Shown here: one piece after another, positions 28,322 to 37,170 of the stretch
How positions within the stretch are numbered: position 1 is the stretch's first letter
How the letters are laid out: each line of letters opens with the position of its first letter
NCBI GenBank assembly: GCA_903825645.1
Contig: CAIKBL010000080.1
Span: 17,607 to 81,606 of the forward strand
DNA length: 64,000 nt
Direction: 5' to 3'
Origin: an uncultured Pseudomonadota bacterium
GTDB taxonomy: Bacteria > Pseudomonadota > Gammaproteobacteria > Ga0077536
Made by a program: the position numbers and the translations under genes
Notes under the pieces: model-generated
The model's input: only the letters and a program-made list of their open reading frames with translations
What the model was told of the DNA's origin: nothing
Database searches by the model: none

Positions 28322-29464
28322 TCAAAGTCCCATCTGCCTGACCGCGAGATCGCGCATAATCTCCGCCGAACCGCCGCCGGTGGCCATGACCTTCGTCTCT
28401 CGATAGATACGCTCGACCGAATTTCCGCGTAGGTAGCCTACGCCGCCGAGGATCTGCATCGCTTCATTAGCGACAAATTCGAGGTTCGTTGAACAGAAAA
28501 ATTTAGCTTTACTGATTTCGGCAACCGGCATATCCCCTTCATTGACACACCAACAAATCTGATTGATGAGGGCCTCCATGGCGTCGATTCTCGCCGACAT
28601 ATCGGCGATTTTGTGCCGGATAACCTGATGCTTTATCAACGGTTTATTGAATGTGGATCGTTGCTGTGCGTAGCCAACACTTTCTTCCAGGCAACGTTTT
28701 GCCATGCCCAGCATTTGCGCACACATGAACAGACGCTCGTAATTGAAATTATTCATGGTGGCGAGGAATCCGCGATTCTCCTCGCCCATGCGATGAGAAG
28801 CGGATACACGACATTCGTCGAAATAAAGCGTTGCGGTATCCGATGCCCACCACCCCATTTTTCGCGCAATAGCTGTCCGCGAGAATCCAGGCGTTCCAGC
28901 TTCCACGAAAAAAAGCGAAATCCCCTCGACACCCACCTGCCCGGTTCGAGCTGCCACAACGAAATAAGCCGCATTCATACCGCCGGTGATGAATGTCTTG
29001 ACCCCGTTGATCACGTAGCTATCGCCGTCGCGCCGCGCCCGCGTCTGCATGTTCGCGACGTCTGAGCCACCCGAGGGCTCGGTGATGGCGAGCGCTCCTC
29101 CCTTGAGGCCGGACAAAATCTCCGGGAGCGAGCGAGCCTTGAGCTCCTCCGAGGCCAAGGCGTTCACAAGCCCCACCATGATGCCCCGCGCTCCGATGCT
29201 AGCAACGACCCCGCCTATCCCACTGCGACCGAGCTCCTCTGCCGACCCCGTGCGCATAAAAGCATCGTCGAAACCAAGCCCCCCATAGGACTCATCGATG
29301 CCGAAACCGAACAACCCGAGCGCGCACGCCCGCGCGTGGACTGCCCACGGGAAAGTGCCTGCTTCGTCCCAAACATCCCCAAACGGTTCAATTTCTTGTT
29401 TGACAAAGCGCGCGATCGTGGCGCGGAATGCCCGACGCTCGTCGTTATCGAAAGGATTTCGCAT
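28322..29464 (-). CDS. Acyl-CoA dehydrogenase family protein
   Basis: This 380-residue flavoprotein oxidises an acyl-CoA to the 2-enoyl-CoA. Family landmarks are ALAITEPSGGSDVANMQTRA near residue 130, YVINGVKTFITGGMNA near 150 and MQILGGVGYLRGNSVERIYR near 340. The C-terminal catalytic Glu of the medium-chain type (YEGTxxIQ) is replaced: the segment reads TGGGSAEIM. NYERLFM near residue 240 has Glu in the position used by isovaleryl- and long-chain-type enzymes. The substrate is probably branched or bulky (inference). GAGG precedes the ATG. It lies 145 bases downstream of the peroxiredoxin-like gene on the same strand. Confidence 0.87.
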   Translation of the reverse strand: MRNPFDNDERRAFRATIARFVKQEIEPFGDVWDEAGTFPWAVHARACALGLFGFGIDESYGGLGFDDAFMRTGSAEELGRSGIGGVVASIGARGIMVGLVNALASEELKARSLPEILSGLKGGALAITEPSGGSDVANMQTRARRDGDSYVINGVKTFITGGMNAAYFVVAARTGQVGVEGISLFFVEAGTPGFSRTAIARKMGWWASDTATLYFDECRVSASHRMGEENRGFLATMNNFNYERLFMCAQMLGMAKRCLEESVGYAQQRSTFNKPLIKHQVIRHKIADMSARIDAMEALINQICWCVNEGDMPVAEISKAKFFCSTNLEFVANEAMQILGGVGYLRGNSVERIYRETKVMATGGGSAEIMRDLAVRQMGL

Positions 29465-29609
29465 ACCACCTCGCCTCAGCCACCCTCAATCGCAGGGCAG
29501 CGCTCACCGCAGTGCTTAAAAGACCCGCATCTGTCTGCGCGCAACCGTTCGAGGTTGGGGCCGCCGCTAGGGTTGATCGAGCCGGCAATACACGCCCATT
29601 CGCGCGGGT

Positions 29610-30260
29610 TCACATAGTCAGTTTCTTCACATCTTCGAGCGTTTTCTCAGGATCAGGGCGCACGGTGTAGTCGGGATCGACATCAACGTGCCGCACGATA
29701 CCATCCTGACCTACCACGATCCGTGCGGGCATGGGTAAAGTCCAGCTCTCATCACCGTTGAATGCGGGAAGGTCGATCCCAAAACTGCGATAGATAGTTT
29801 GCAGTTCTCCCGTCAGAGCGTAGCGAAGGCCCAGCGCTTGGGCATAGGCGTTGTCCGGATCGCTCAAAATATCAAAGCCAAAATTATGTTTTTCGGCGAT
29901 AGAAAGGCCGAATTTTGGCAACTGGGGCGACAGGGCAATCAGGGTCAAGCCCAGTGTCTGCAAACGCTTGGCGATGTCCTGCAAAGCATACAGCTCTGCA
30001 ACACAATACGGTCACCAATGCCCGCGGAAAACCGTCAAAACGACACCGCCCTTGGCCAACAGATGGGCCGATGATACGGCCAAGCCCCGCATGTTGGTCA
30101 GTTCAAAAGGCGGCAGTGCGTCCCCTGTCTTGATCACCTTGTCGAGAATTCCAGACGCACGCAGATCCGCAGTGGCCCGGTTCATGGTGGCGAGAGTATC
30201 CGGCGGGATCTGTTTTACAGCACCCGCTCGGATTTCGTTCAGCTTTTCACACAGGTTCAT
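29610..30260 (-). CDS. Peroxiredoxin-like selenoprotein with in-frame TGA (Sec83) in a UPYC centre
   Basis: The frame is continuous from ATG 30260 to 29610 except for TGA at 30012-30014, codon 83. Conceptual translation there reads VFRGHW-U-PYCVAELYALQD. Ordinary peroxiredoxin-like (AhpC/TSA) proteins of this family have FRGxWCPYC, so TGA replaces exactly the peroxidatic Cys, and Cys86 is kept. The rest is full length (216 residues) and well preserved: LTLIALSPQLPKF, DILSDPDNAYAQALGLRYAL and FNGDESWTLPMPARIVV. A SECIS-like hairpin follows the TGA. It probably reduces peroxides or acts as a thiol-disulfide enzyme with a selenenyl-sulfide U-C pair. The ATG has AAGGAG 5-6 bases upstream. A GST gene precedes it by 71 bases on the same strand. 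A nonsense mutation is the alternative; position and hairpin argue against it. Confidence 0.85.
29975..30005 (-). promoter_or_regulatory. SECIS-like stem-loop for selenocysteine insertion
   Basis: On the transcribed strand the 13 bases UGUGUUGCAGAGC pair with GCUUUGCAGGACA around the loop UGUAU. There is one G-G mismatch; the six pairs nearest the loop are unbroken (one G-U). The loop starts 19 nucleotides after the UGA and has G at its second position. The E. coli fdhF element has its loop about 18 nucleotides after UGA with GU in the loop. Both match the known requirements for bacterial SECIS elements. Confidence 0.75.
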
Positions 30261-30331
30261 GCTTTCTCCTTACGTTCAGTTCCGTTTCGAGCCTGGAGCA
30301 GCGAAGTGCCTAGGGTCGGCGAACACACAGT

Positions 30332-31030
30332 TTAAACCGGATAACCAAGGGCCGCACCCGCAATACCGCCGAAGGCTTCCAGCATGCTCGCCCGCCAGAC
30401 GGCCACAGGATCAGCCGCGTCGAGTAACTTGAAGGAGCTAATGCAACGCGCCCACTGAAAGGCACCAAAAACGATGTAATCCGCGTAGGCCGGTCGAGCC
30501 CCAGCGAGATAGGACTGACTCTGCAGGACCGTACGGACTGGCTCAAGAATTTGGCGGAAAGCAGGCAACTTGGCTTCGCGTCCCTCACTGACCTGCTCGA
30601 TCGTCTTACCGAAGACTTTCTCACGACTCGTCCGGAAATAGTCCTGATCCTGGACACGGATATGCGCGTATATATCAATCAGCACGAGCGCTGCCAATGC
30701 CGGGTGTAGCACCTTGTCCGCCCAGGCATTAACGAATCGAGTGGTTGCCATTCCGGTGGCACCGCCAAACAAGGAAGGCCTTTCTGGGTAGCGGGTTTCT
30801 AGGTATTGGGCAATTGCCCATGAATCGAACACGGTTTCTTCCGCATCCACGATCACCGGCACGCGACCTTGGCCGGAGAAGGCCAGCGCCTCGCGTTCCG
30901 TGAACCGCCAGGGGACCGCATCAAACTCCAATTCCTTGTGGAGAATAGCCAATTTTGTGCGCCAACAGAACGGACTGAACCGGCGGGCCGGATCTGCACC
31001 GGCAAGGTCATAGAGCTTAATGGCTGTCAT
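30332..31030 (-). CDS. Glutathione S-transferase family protein
   Basis: This 232-residue protein has an N-terminal thioredoxin-fold domain beginning MTAIKLYDLAGADPARRFSP. SPFCWRTKLAI carries the active-site Ser/Cys region near residue 20, and GRVPVIVDAEETVFDSWAIA near residues 55-75 is the glutathione-binding VPxL...ES region in variant form. A helical C-terminal domain with YADYIVFGAFQWARC near residue 190 completes the fold. GGAG precedes ATG 31030; the longer frame to 31105 is not supported. It is upstream of the selenoprotein gene, and a joint redox or detoxification role is plausible. Confidence 0.85.
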   Translation of the reverse strand: MTAIKLYDLAGADPARRFSPFCWRTKLAILHKELEFDAVPWRFTEREALAFSGQGRVPVIVDAEETVFDSWAIAQYLETRYPERPSLFGGATGMATTRFVNAWADKVLHPALAALVLIDIYAHIRVQDQDYFRTSREKVFGKTIEQVSEGREAKLPAFRQILEPVRTVLQSQSYLAGARPAYADYIVFGAFQWARCISSFKLLDAADPVAVWRASMLEAFGGIAGAALGYPV

Positions 31031-31372
31031 ACCTAGTGTCTCCTTTGTATTCGTTACGTCCGGCCCTGACGTGGGTGTCCAGCCGGCGCACGTGCCTGCG
31101 GCCATCTTAACTACCCAGACAAGATTCCCCTATGGGGTGAACCGCCTCCCGCCTAGGACCGTTAGCGTCATCGCTTTCAGCCTGGAAACGCCTTTAAGGC
31201 GATTGGGGCGCCGCCACGTTTGGCATCCCGCACGCGGAATAAGGTCTCGAGTTCTCGACCACGCCCCTTAGGCCCTGAGGGGCTTACTGTCGGCTTAAAG
31301 TACATTCATTACCGTTGATTGGTGGCGACCGAACGACCCTCCGCTCGGCACCGGACGGCCGGGCCCATAAGA
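31031..31372. other. Intergenic, no gene recognised
   Basis: There are 342 bases between the GST gene and the small lipoprotein gene, both on the minus strand. It probably contains the promoter for the GST-selenoprotein unit. No clear boxes or repeats were seen. Confidence 0.35.
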
Positions 31373-31585
31373 TTATTCGGCATCGGCTTCTGCCGCTTTT
31401 CGCCGTCGTGCATTAGTCGCGGCCGCTTCATCAAGTTTCTGCGTGATGGCGGCCTCGGTTTTTTGTGCTTCTTGTGCCTGTTTGGCCTCAGAGATCCCTC
31501 CGGAAACGCCGGAAACGGCTGTCTCACCGAGGCCGCAATCGGCAAGCGCCAAACAACCCATCATGAGCAGAACTATGCGTCTCAT
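31373..31585 (-). CDS. Small lipoprotein with a charged coiled-coil tail
   Basis: This 70-residue protein has a lipoprotein signal MRRIVLLMMGCLALADC with lipobox LADC, so Cys17 would be the acylated residue. The short mature part GLGETAVSGVSGGISEAKQA leads into an Ala/Glu/Lys/Arg-rich helix likely to be coiled coil. Small lipoproteins of this shape are common in proteobacteria and of unknown function. AAGGA lies 7-8 bases before the ATG. The gene is easily overlooked because of its size. Confidence 0.7.
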   Translation of the reverse strand: MRRIVLLMMGCLALADCGLGETAVSGVSGGISEAKQAQEAQKTEAAITQKLDEAAATNARRRKAAEADAE

Positions 31586-32221
31586 CGAGCGAATCCTTTG
31601 CTTTAACGTTCGTGCCCCTCAAGGCGCCTGATCCCGACGCGATCAGTTTACGCTTGAATATCGCTCACTGGCAGCGGCTACCCGTCTGGACACACTGCTC
31701 GGTAGGTTATCGACGACCTCGGGATCGGGTGAATCTTCTTCCCCTCAAAAGCCCAACCTGGGATTACGCATCCTAATCTTCTCAGAGCAAACGCCGTTCG
31801 GTACGACTTCTTGCGGTTCGTTGCGCCGTGCCCCGATTCATGCTGGCGCCGCCGGCGTGATCCGAAGTTATAGACGGCTCACTGGAATCCATCATCGCGA
31901 ATGCTCGTCGGGTCCTCGTCGGCACGATTTAAGCCTTTCCCCCTTATCGGCGCTTGGGAAATAAATCGACGGCCAGCTTAAAGGCGCTCTGCGGATGAAA
32001 AAATGGATAGTGCCCGATTCGCCTCACCGGCCAATTCACCCGTGAGTGGCACCTACAGGATTCGATATCGAACCGGTGTCGTGATCAATCGCATCAGATT
32101 GATCGGGAAGTAGCCAACGCAAGACTAGCGCCGTCGACGACGGTCCCGGGCTAAAGAGAAGACATTCGGCCATCACTGCAGCTAAAGTTCGGATGACCGG
32201 TCAACATCACAGGAGAACATC
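31586..32221. other. Intergenic between divergent genes
   Basis: The 636 bases separate the lipoprotein gene (minus) from the DUF1330 gene (plus). No open frame with a ribosome site or family signature was found. The promoters of both units should lie here. Confidence 0.35.
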
Positions 32222-32512
32222 ATGGCCAAAGCCTATTGGGTCAGCGCCTACCACGCCGTTCACGATGAAAATAAACTTGCCGCCTACGCCAAGATTGCGG
32301 GACCGGCTATCATAGAAGCCGGTGGCACATTTTTGGCACGGGGGATGGCGGCAAAAATTTATGAGGCGGGCATGCTCCAGCGGACGGTGATCATCGAATT
32401 TGAATCACTCGAAAAAGCGCTAGCGTGTCATGACAGCGTGGGCTATCAGCATGCGCTGAAGGTATTAGATGATGGCGCGACCCGCGATCTCCGCATTGTC
32501 GAAGGCTCCTGA
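32222..32512 (+). CDS. DUF1330 domain protein
   Basis: This 96-residue ferredoxin-like alpha/beta protein begins MAKAYWVSAYHAVHDENKLA and contains IIEFESLEKALACHDSVGYQ near residue 60, the conserved core of DUF1330. These proteins form small dimers; their biochemical role is not established, though many sit beside catabolic genes. CAGGAGA precedes the ATG by 6 bases. The amidohydrolase gene follows on the same strand after 214 bases. Confidence 0.85.
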   Translation: MAKAYWVSAYHAVHDENKLAAYAKIAGPAIIEAGGTFLARGMAAKIYEAGMLQRTVIIEFESLEKALACHDSVGYQHALKVLDDGATRDLRIVEGS

Positions 32513-32726
32513 TCAGGCGTCGCCAGCGGGCGGCTGGTCTGCGCGGCGAGTGAGGGCGAGCTCGCGTCGATTATTCGACGCGACGCCGAACGCAAAACCA
32601 TCCCCTCTGCACACTGACCAAGCGCCCTTCGTTGGGGGGGTAAACTTTGCAAATGTTATGATTAATCCCAAGGTCCTGACATTGTTGCAGTGCAAAGCCG
32701 TATTCTTTTAAAGTCGGAGAGATACC

Positions 32727-33866
32727 ATGATCGATGCAGGCGAGTTTTCCGAAGCCGCGCGGCCATATTGCGTTATTTCTGCTGATTGCCACGTTAATGA
32801 GCCCGCAAATCTTTGGGCAGAGCGAATCGATGCGCGTTATCGCGACCGCATTCCCCGAATCGAAATTGACGAGCAAGGACAGAAATGGTCGGTTGCAGAG
32901 GGCCTTCGGCGCGTGCGCGTCAAGGACGCGCCGAAGGGATTCAGCGAGGGGCAAGCCTTCTCGCTCGAAAGCAAAGATCTTGATCTTGCCACCCGCGGCA
33001 CACCCGACGTAACTGTGCGTGCGCGGCATCATGCCGATGATGGGGTAGATGCCGAAGTCATCTACCCGAACAAAGGTCTATTGATGTGGACCTCTCCGGA
33101 TCACGCGCTGTCCGCTGCGCTCTGCCGCGTGTGGAACGACTGGGTCGGCGAAGTATTCGGTCCAGCAAACCCTCGCCACCTGCCGGTAGCTGCCATTGCG
33201 CCAGGTGACGTCCAAGCGGCCGTGGCAGAAGTCTCGCGGGTTGCCGAACTAGGCTTTCGCACGGTGTTCTTTCCCGTCCAGATCGCCGGGATGCCCTACA
33301 ATCATCCGATCTTTGATCCCCTCTGGGCGGTGCTGCAAGAAACAGGTCTCCCGATCAGCTTCCACGTAGGTACCGGTCGCGATCCGCGCGAGGCCACCGG
33401 GAACGGTGGCGCCGTCATTAATTATGTCGCAGCCCTCTCAAGCGCCATCACACCGATTACGCAGCTCTGCGCATCCGGCGTATGTGAGCGCTTTCCAGGA
33501 CTTCGTTTCGTCACGGTCGAATGTGGTATCGGTTGGCTCGCCTGGACTCTTCATGCAATGGATGAGTCATACGTCAAACATGGTTTCTGGGTTTCGCCCA
33601 AGCTACCTATGAAACCGAGCGACTATTTCCGCCGTCAGGGTTGGTGTACTTTCAGTGACGATCCTATGGGGATCGAGACACGCCATTGGATCGGCAGTGA
33701 CCGGCTAATGTTTGGAAATGACTACCCTCATCACGAAGGCTCTTGGCCGCATACCCGAGAAGTCGTTCAGCGTACGATGGCGAGCGTGAATGATGAGGAG
33801 AGGCGGATGATTCTGGGCGGCAATGCAGCCAAACTCTACGGATTCAAACTCGACGCGCTGGTTTGA
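32727..33866 (+). CDS. Amidohydrolase_2 family metal-dependent hydrolase
   Basis: This 379-residue TIM-barrel hydrolase has CVISADCHVNEPANLWAERI near residue 15 with the metal DxH, LPISFHVGTGRDP near 210 with a later His, and FGNDYPHHEGSWPHT near 330 with the C-terminal Asp. It is of the same type as 10873-12033 but is not a close copy by eye. GGAGAG precedes the ATG. Relatives act on cyclic or aromatic acids after ring oxidation; the substrate is not defined here. A terminator-like hairpin follows the stop. Confidence 0.87.
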   Translation: MIDAGEFSEAARPYCVISADCHVNEPANLWAERIDARYRDRIPRIEIDEQGQKWSVAEGLRRVRVKDAPKGFSEGQAFSLESKDLDLATRGTPDVTVRARHHADDGVDAEVIYPNKGLLMWTSPDHALSAALCRVWNDWVGEVFGPANPRHLPVAAIAPGDVQAAVAEVSRVAELGFRTVFFPVQIAGMPYNHPIFDPLWAVLQETGLPISFHVGTGRDPREATGNGGAVINYVAALSSAITPITQLCASGVCERFPGLRFVTVECGIGWLAWTLHAMDESYVKHGFWVSPKLPMKPSDYFRRQGWCTFSDDPMGIETRHWIGSDRLMFGNDYPHHEGSWPHTREVVQRTMASVNDEERRMILGGNAAKLYGFKLDALV

Positions 33867-33880
33867 CTCGTCACATGAAC

Positions 33881-33912
33881 GCGCTCTACGGTCCCAAAAA
33901 ACCGCGGAGCGC
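33881..33912 (+). terminator. Terminator-like hairpin after the amidohydrolase gene
   Basis: GCGCTC pairs with GAGCGC and CGG with CCG around an A-rich loop, with two unpaired bases on each side. It lies 15 bases after the stop. There is no clear T-tract, so its efficiency is uncertain. Confidence 0.45.
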
Positions 33913-34364
33913 TTCTGCGATCAGTCGTCGAAGCTGACATCCCCTGCACAGGATGTCGGCGGCCGTCACCCCGCGTAGACGAACACTCGACTCAGCGTTC
34001 GTTCGGTCGAGACAGGTGTCTAAGCGTATCTAAGACCCGACATTGGGCGTCGACCATCTCGGTCGGCGACTATAGTTCGTTATCATCCGTGCGGCAAATC
34101 AGCTATACACGCACACGAATGCGCTCGAACCCTGGGCAGATGCTGCCGTTGATAGCGAAGAAGCCGTAGAAATTGATATCGCCCTCCCCCCAGCGACAAA
34201 GAAGGGGCACCATCGGCGAATTGGCGCTTGCCTCCGCAGAAAACGCCTCAAGCAATTCTGTTTTTATCGCGAACCAGCTGGTTACCGCGCGCATCAATGG
34301 TCATCCTGCAAACAGCGCCTCCGAGATTCGGAGCCCGTGCCGATCGCGGTTTGTTACCCGCCGT
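33913..34364. other. Intergenic, no gene recognised
   Basis: About 450 bases separate the amidohydrolase gene from the Dph6-like remnant. A second small inverted repeat (GACATCC/GGATGTC, 33936-33957) is present. No gene is supported. Confidence 0.35.
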
Positions 34365-35057
34365 TCAGATGCTGGATGACAGGGGGAGCCCAGACAATAA
34401 ATCGGTAAAGCAGAATCCGTCGCGGGTGAGTGTTTCGCCGATCGAGATCGGGATGGCCTGAACAACCATCGGCCCGGCGTAACAAAAAGTATGGAACTCG
34501 CCGTTCTCACCGCAGGGATCAACGCTCGGTGGCAACTCATCCAGCAAGACCACATCATAGCCGCGACCCGAAAATTTCGTCGCTCACTGCGCTGGATCGA
34601 CGCAAGTAATGACTGCCCGCAACCCGCCCCTCAACATCTCGCGCGCGAGCGCCGAAGTATCCAATGGGGTCCCCCATAGCGGGAACAGCGGCGTGATACC
34701 CGTATCCGCCAGCATAGCCTCGCGGTAGGCACGGATATCCTCGAGAAAGGATCCCCGAAGGCCATGTGTGTGGCACCGTCCGTCACCGCTTTAGTGATCA
34801 CCTCGCGCATCGCGGAGGCGATGCTCGACATTGGTGCACGGAAAAGGTAGTGGGACGGGCCAAAGCGGCAGCCCGGTCGCCAACGCCTGCGCCTCGACCA
34901 GCGTCCGCCGCACGGCGTGCATCGCAACGCGCCCCACGACTTGATTGAAAGTCGTCAAAAAACCGACGATTTCGATGTCGGGTGTCTGCCGTAGGCGATG
35001 CAGTGCCCACGCGCTGTCCTTGCCAGAGCTCCAGGAAAGTAACACACGAGTGACCAC
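34365..35057 (-). pseudogene. Dph6-like ATP-pyrophosphatase domain gene, decayed
   Basis: The N-terminus from 35057 (VLLSWSSGKDSAWALHRL) has an intact PP-loop SGKDS and continues to PLPFPCTNVEH. Homology then moves one frame (SAMREVITKAVTDGATHMAF) and returns to the first frame at LEDIRAYREAMLADTG. A TGA at 34584-34586 interrupts just before SGRGYDVVLLDELPPSVDPC, after which GENGEFHTFCYAGP and a normal end follow. There are thus two compensating indels and one stop. Bacterial members are of uncertain function; the eukaryotic relative amidates diphthine. The LLM gene lies upstream on the same strand, 145 bases away. Confidence 0.8.
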
Positions 35058-35165
35058 CGATTATCTCCGGGGCAACGGACAGCCTTTGAGGTGCGTCGCG
35101 TCGATTGCCGACAACATGCAGAAGCCGCGACATTCGTGAGAACGACGCAGCATGACGGAGGAAAG

Positions 35166-35193
35166 GGACGCAGGCCGAAGTCGGCCTGCGTCC
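35166..35193 (-). terminator. Hairpin after the LLM gene
   Basis: A perfect 12-bp stem (GGACGCAGGCCG with CGGCCTGCGTCC) closes a 4-base loop 10 bases beyond the LLM stop. The bases after it on the minus strand are CTTTCCTCC, not a T-run, so it may be a Rho-independent site of modest strength or an mRNA-stabilising end. Confidence 0.55.
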
Positions 35194-35202
35194 AACGCAT
35201 GA

Positions 35203-36051
35203 TTAGATGAACTTCGCGTACTTGTCGAGGAGCGGAAGCACCACATCAGCCTTGGCGGCGGGGACCGGGAAAATTGCCCGGGTGACACCTTTATCCGCCA
35301 GCCCCTTGAGCGGGTCATCACCTTCGGGGGCCATGGCAAAAAACATGCCTAGGGACACCGATGACGGATCACGACCGCGTCTAACACAGGCCGCGTGGAC
35401 TTCCTTCAATCCACCGTCAAAGTCGTACATGCCGCCGATTGGCATCCAACCCGTGCAGAATTCTGCGATGTGATCCGCGGTCTTTGGGCCGGCGGCGCCG
35501 CCCATGACGATCGGTGGATAGGGCTTTTGCGTGGGTTTCGGCCATGCCCAACTCTTCTCGAATTTAATGTGCTCGCCGGTGAAGCTAGCCTCTTCCTTGG
35601 TCCACAGCTCACGCATCAACATCATATTCTCGCGTAGGATTTCGCGACGCTTTTTGAAGTTGAGCTTGTGATTGCGCATTTCTTCGACATTCCAGCCGTA
35701 GCCAATACCGAGCTCAAAGCGGCCACCGGACAACATATCAAGACTCGCCACTTCTTTCGCAAGCCAGATGGGGTCACGCTGCGCAACGAGGGTGATACCG
35801 GTCCCTAGTCGCAATTTCTTGGTCACTGCGGCACAGGCAGCCAGTGCGACAAACTGGTCATGCGTACGCCAATACTCTTCGGGCAAGGGTGGTGCGCCAG
35901 GGGAGCCGCCCCAGGGGGTTTCACGGCTGGTGGGAATATGGCTGTGTTCAGGAAACCACAGCGACTCAAAACCGCGCTCCTCGCAGGCTCCGGCCAATTC
36001 CATCGGCTGGATAGCCGTGTCGGTCGGGAACATGATGATGCCGATATCCAT
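35203..36051 (-). CDS. LLM class F420-dependent oxidoreductase (282 aa)
   Basis: This TIM-barrel luciferase-like enzyme begins MDIGIIMFPTDTAIQPMELA and has FESLWFPEHSHIPTSRETPW near residue 28, LRLGTGITLVAQRDPIWLAK near 80, GGRFELGIGYGWNVEEMRNH near 110 and PPIVMGGAAGPKTADHIAEF near 180. These are all standard for the F420-type probable oxidoreductase subgroup. GAGG precedes the ATG. The substrate is unknown. It may share a transcript with the Dph6-like remnant, although the hairpin at 35166-35193 lies between them. Confidence 0.88.
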   Translation of the reverse strand: MDIGIIMFPTDTAIQPMELAGACEERGFESLWFPEHSHIPTSRETPWGGSPGAPPLPEEYWRTHDQFVALAACAAVTKKLRLGTGITLVAQRDPIWLAKEVASLDMLSGGRFELGIGYGWNVEEMRNHKLNFKKRREILRENMMLMRELWTKEEASFTGEHIKFEKSWAWPKPTQKPYPPIVMGGAAGPKTADHIAEFCTGWMPIGGMYDFDGGLKEVHAACVRRGRDPSSVSLGMFFAMAPEGDDPLKGLADKGVTRAIFPVPAAKADVVLPLLDKYAKFI

Positions 36052-37170
36052 TGATACCTCTTCTCGTTAGTGTTTATTCGGGTGACCCCCGACGATAGGC
36101 GATTCCTCGCCCAAAGGCAACTCGCGGGCACTCTCCCAAGCGAATTGCTGCCGCACTTTAACAGATTGTTTTTAAATGTTTTTTAATCATCTCTTGTGGG
36201 GAAAATCGCCTCACGTGCCCCTAAGGGGCGTTTATCCTTCAGCGGAAACACCTAGAGCCATGTGTCGAGGCGACTCGTCTCTACGGCCCGCTCGCGCCGG
36301 GGGGGCATTCCGCTCACCGGCGGACATTGAAAAAGGGATGGCTCGGGCTGATCGCCCGCGCGTCTCCTCGGTCGCGTCCCATTGCCAAGCGGTCGCGGAG
36401 ACGGCGCGACGCCCCGCGGAATGGACATTGGACACGCTTGCTGATTGCGGTGGAGAAGCCCACCAGACAGTCTGGCGCGACTATTGCCGCGTGAACAACC
36501 AATGCCATACATTATCTGAATGTAACGTAACGCAGATCTCCTCGGCAAAAACACACACGAAGGCCATGACGAACCAAACCGCTAGCGCTGCCGACAAAGT
36601 TTTAAATTCCCGCACCGACATATCGTCCTTTGACTTCCTGCAAGCATCCGCAACATCCGACGATGCCAAAAATGTATGCATTTTGAAGAATCGCACCGCG
36701 GCGAAAATTCCCACTCATCGAGTTATAGCAAAAATCAGGCCATTCGTGCTTAATAGCTTTAATTGTTTGTTTTTTATAGATAAACCTGCGGACGAAATTA
36801 AAAGATTTCGACGGCTTGTAAGGATCATAAGAATAAACACCTACAAATAAAGGTTTAAATGTAAAAAATGTTGACAGTTTTGGCGTCCGAGTCGGGAAGT
36901 CGCGGGGAATCGTATACGGTCAACGCCGCCGTAGTTGCAGGCAGCGGCGCCGTGCCAAAAGCCCGGACAGAAAATTCGCCTTAACATCCACGGCGATACG
37001 GCGGACTGACATCGCGGTTACCTTGACGCCCCATCAACGAGAGCCGACCGGAATCACAGTGCCGGCGCTACGATCCGTGGACGTACGCGCCGGGTTGACG
37101 CCGTGCCGGCGGCCATGTCAGCCGGGTAAGTCGCCCGCGCCCTTCGTGACGGATGCGGACGTCACGTCGC
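36052..37170. other. Long intergenic region with an AT-rich island
   Basis: There are 1.1 kb between two minus-strand genes. The part 36570-36880 is much richer in A/T than the rest of the window. A plus-strand frame of 224 codons (36176-36850) runs through it but has no ribosome site, no family signature and changing composition, so I do not call it a gene. A TTGACA at about 36870 has no partner -10 box that I can see. Confidence 0.4.

Noticed and set aside
34584..34586. The TGA in the Dph6-like gene as a possible second Sec codon
   Set aside because: The position is not a Cys in the family motif context, and the gene has two further frameshifts, so a nonsense mutation is the better reading.
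36176..36850. A 224-codon plus-strand frame
   Set aside because: No ribosome site, no family signature, and composition shifting from GC-rich to AT-rich within the frame. I treat it as chance.
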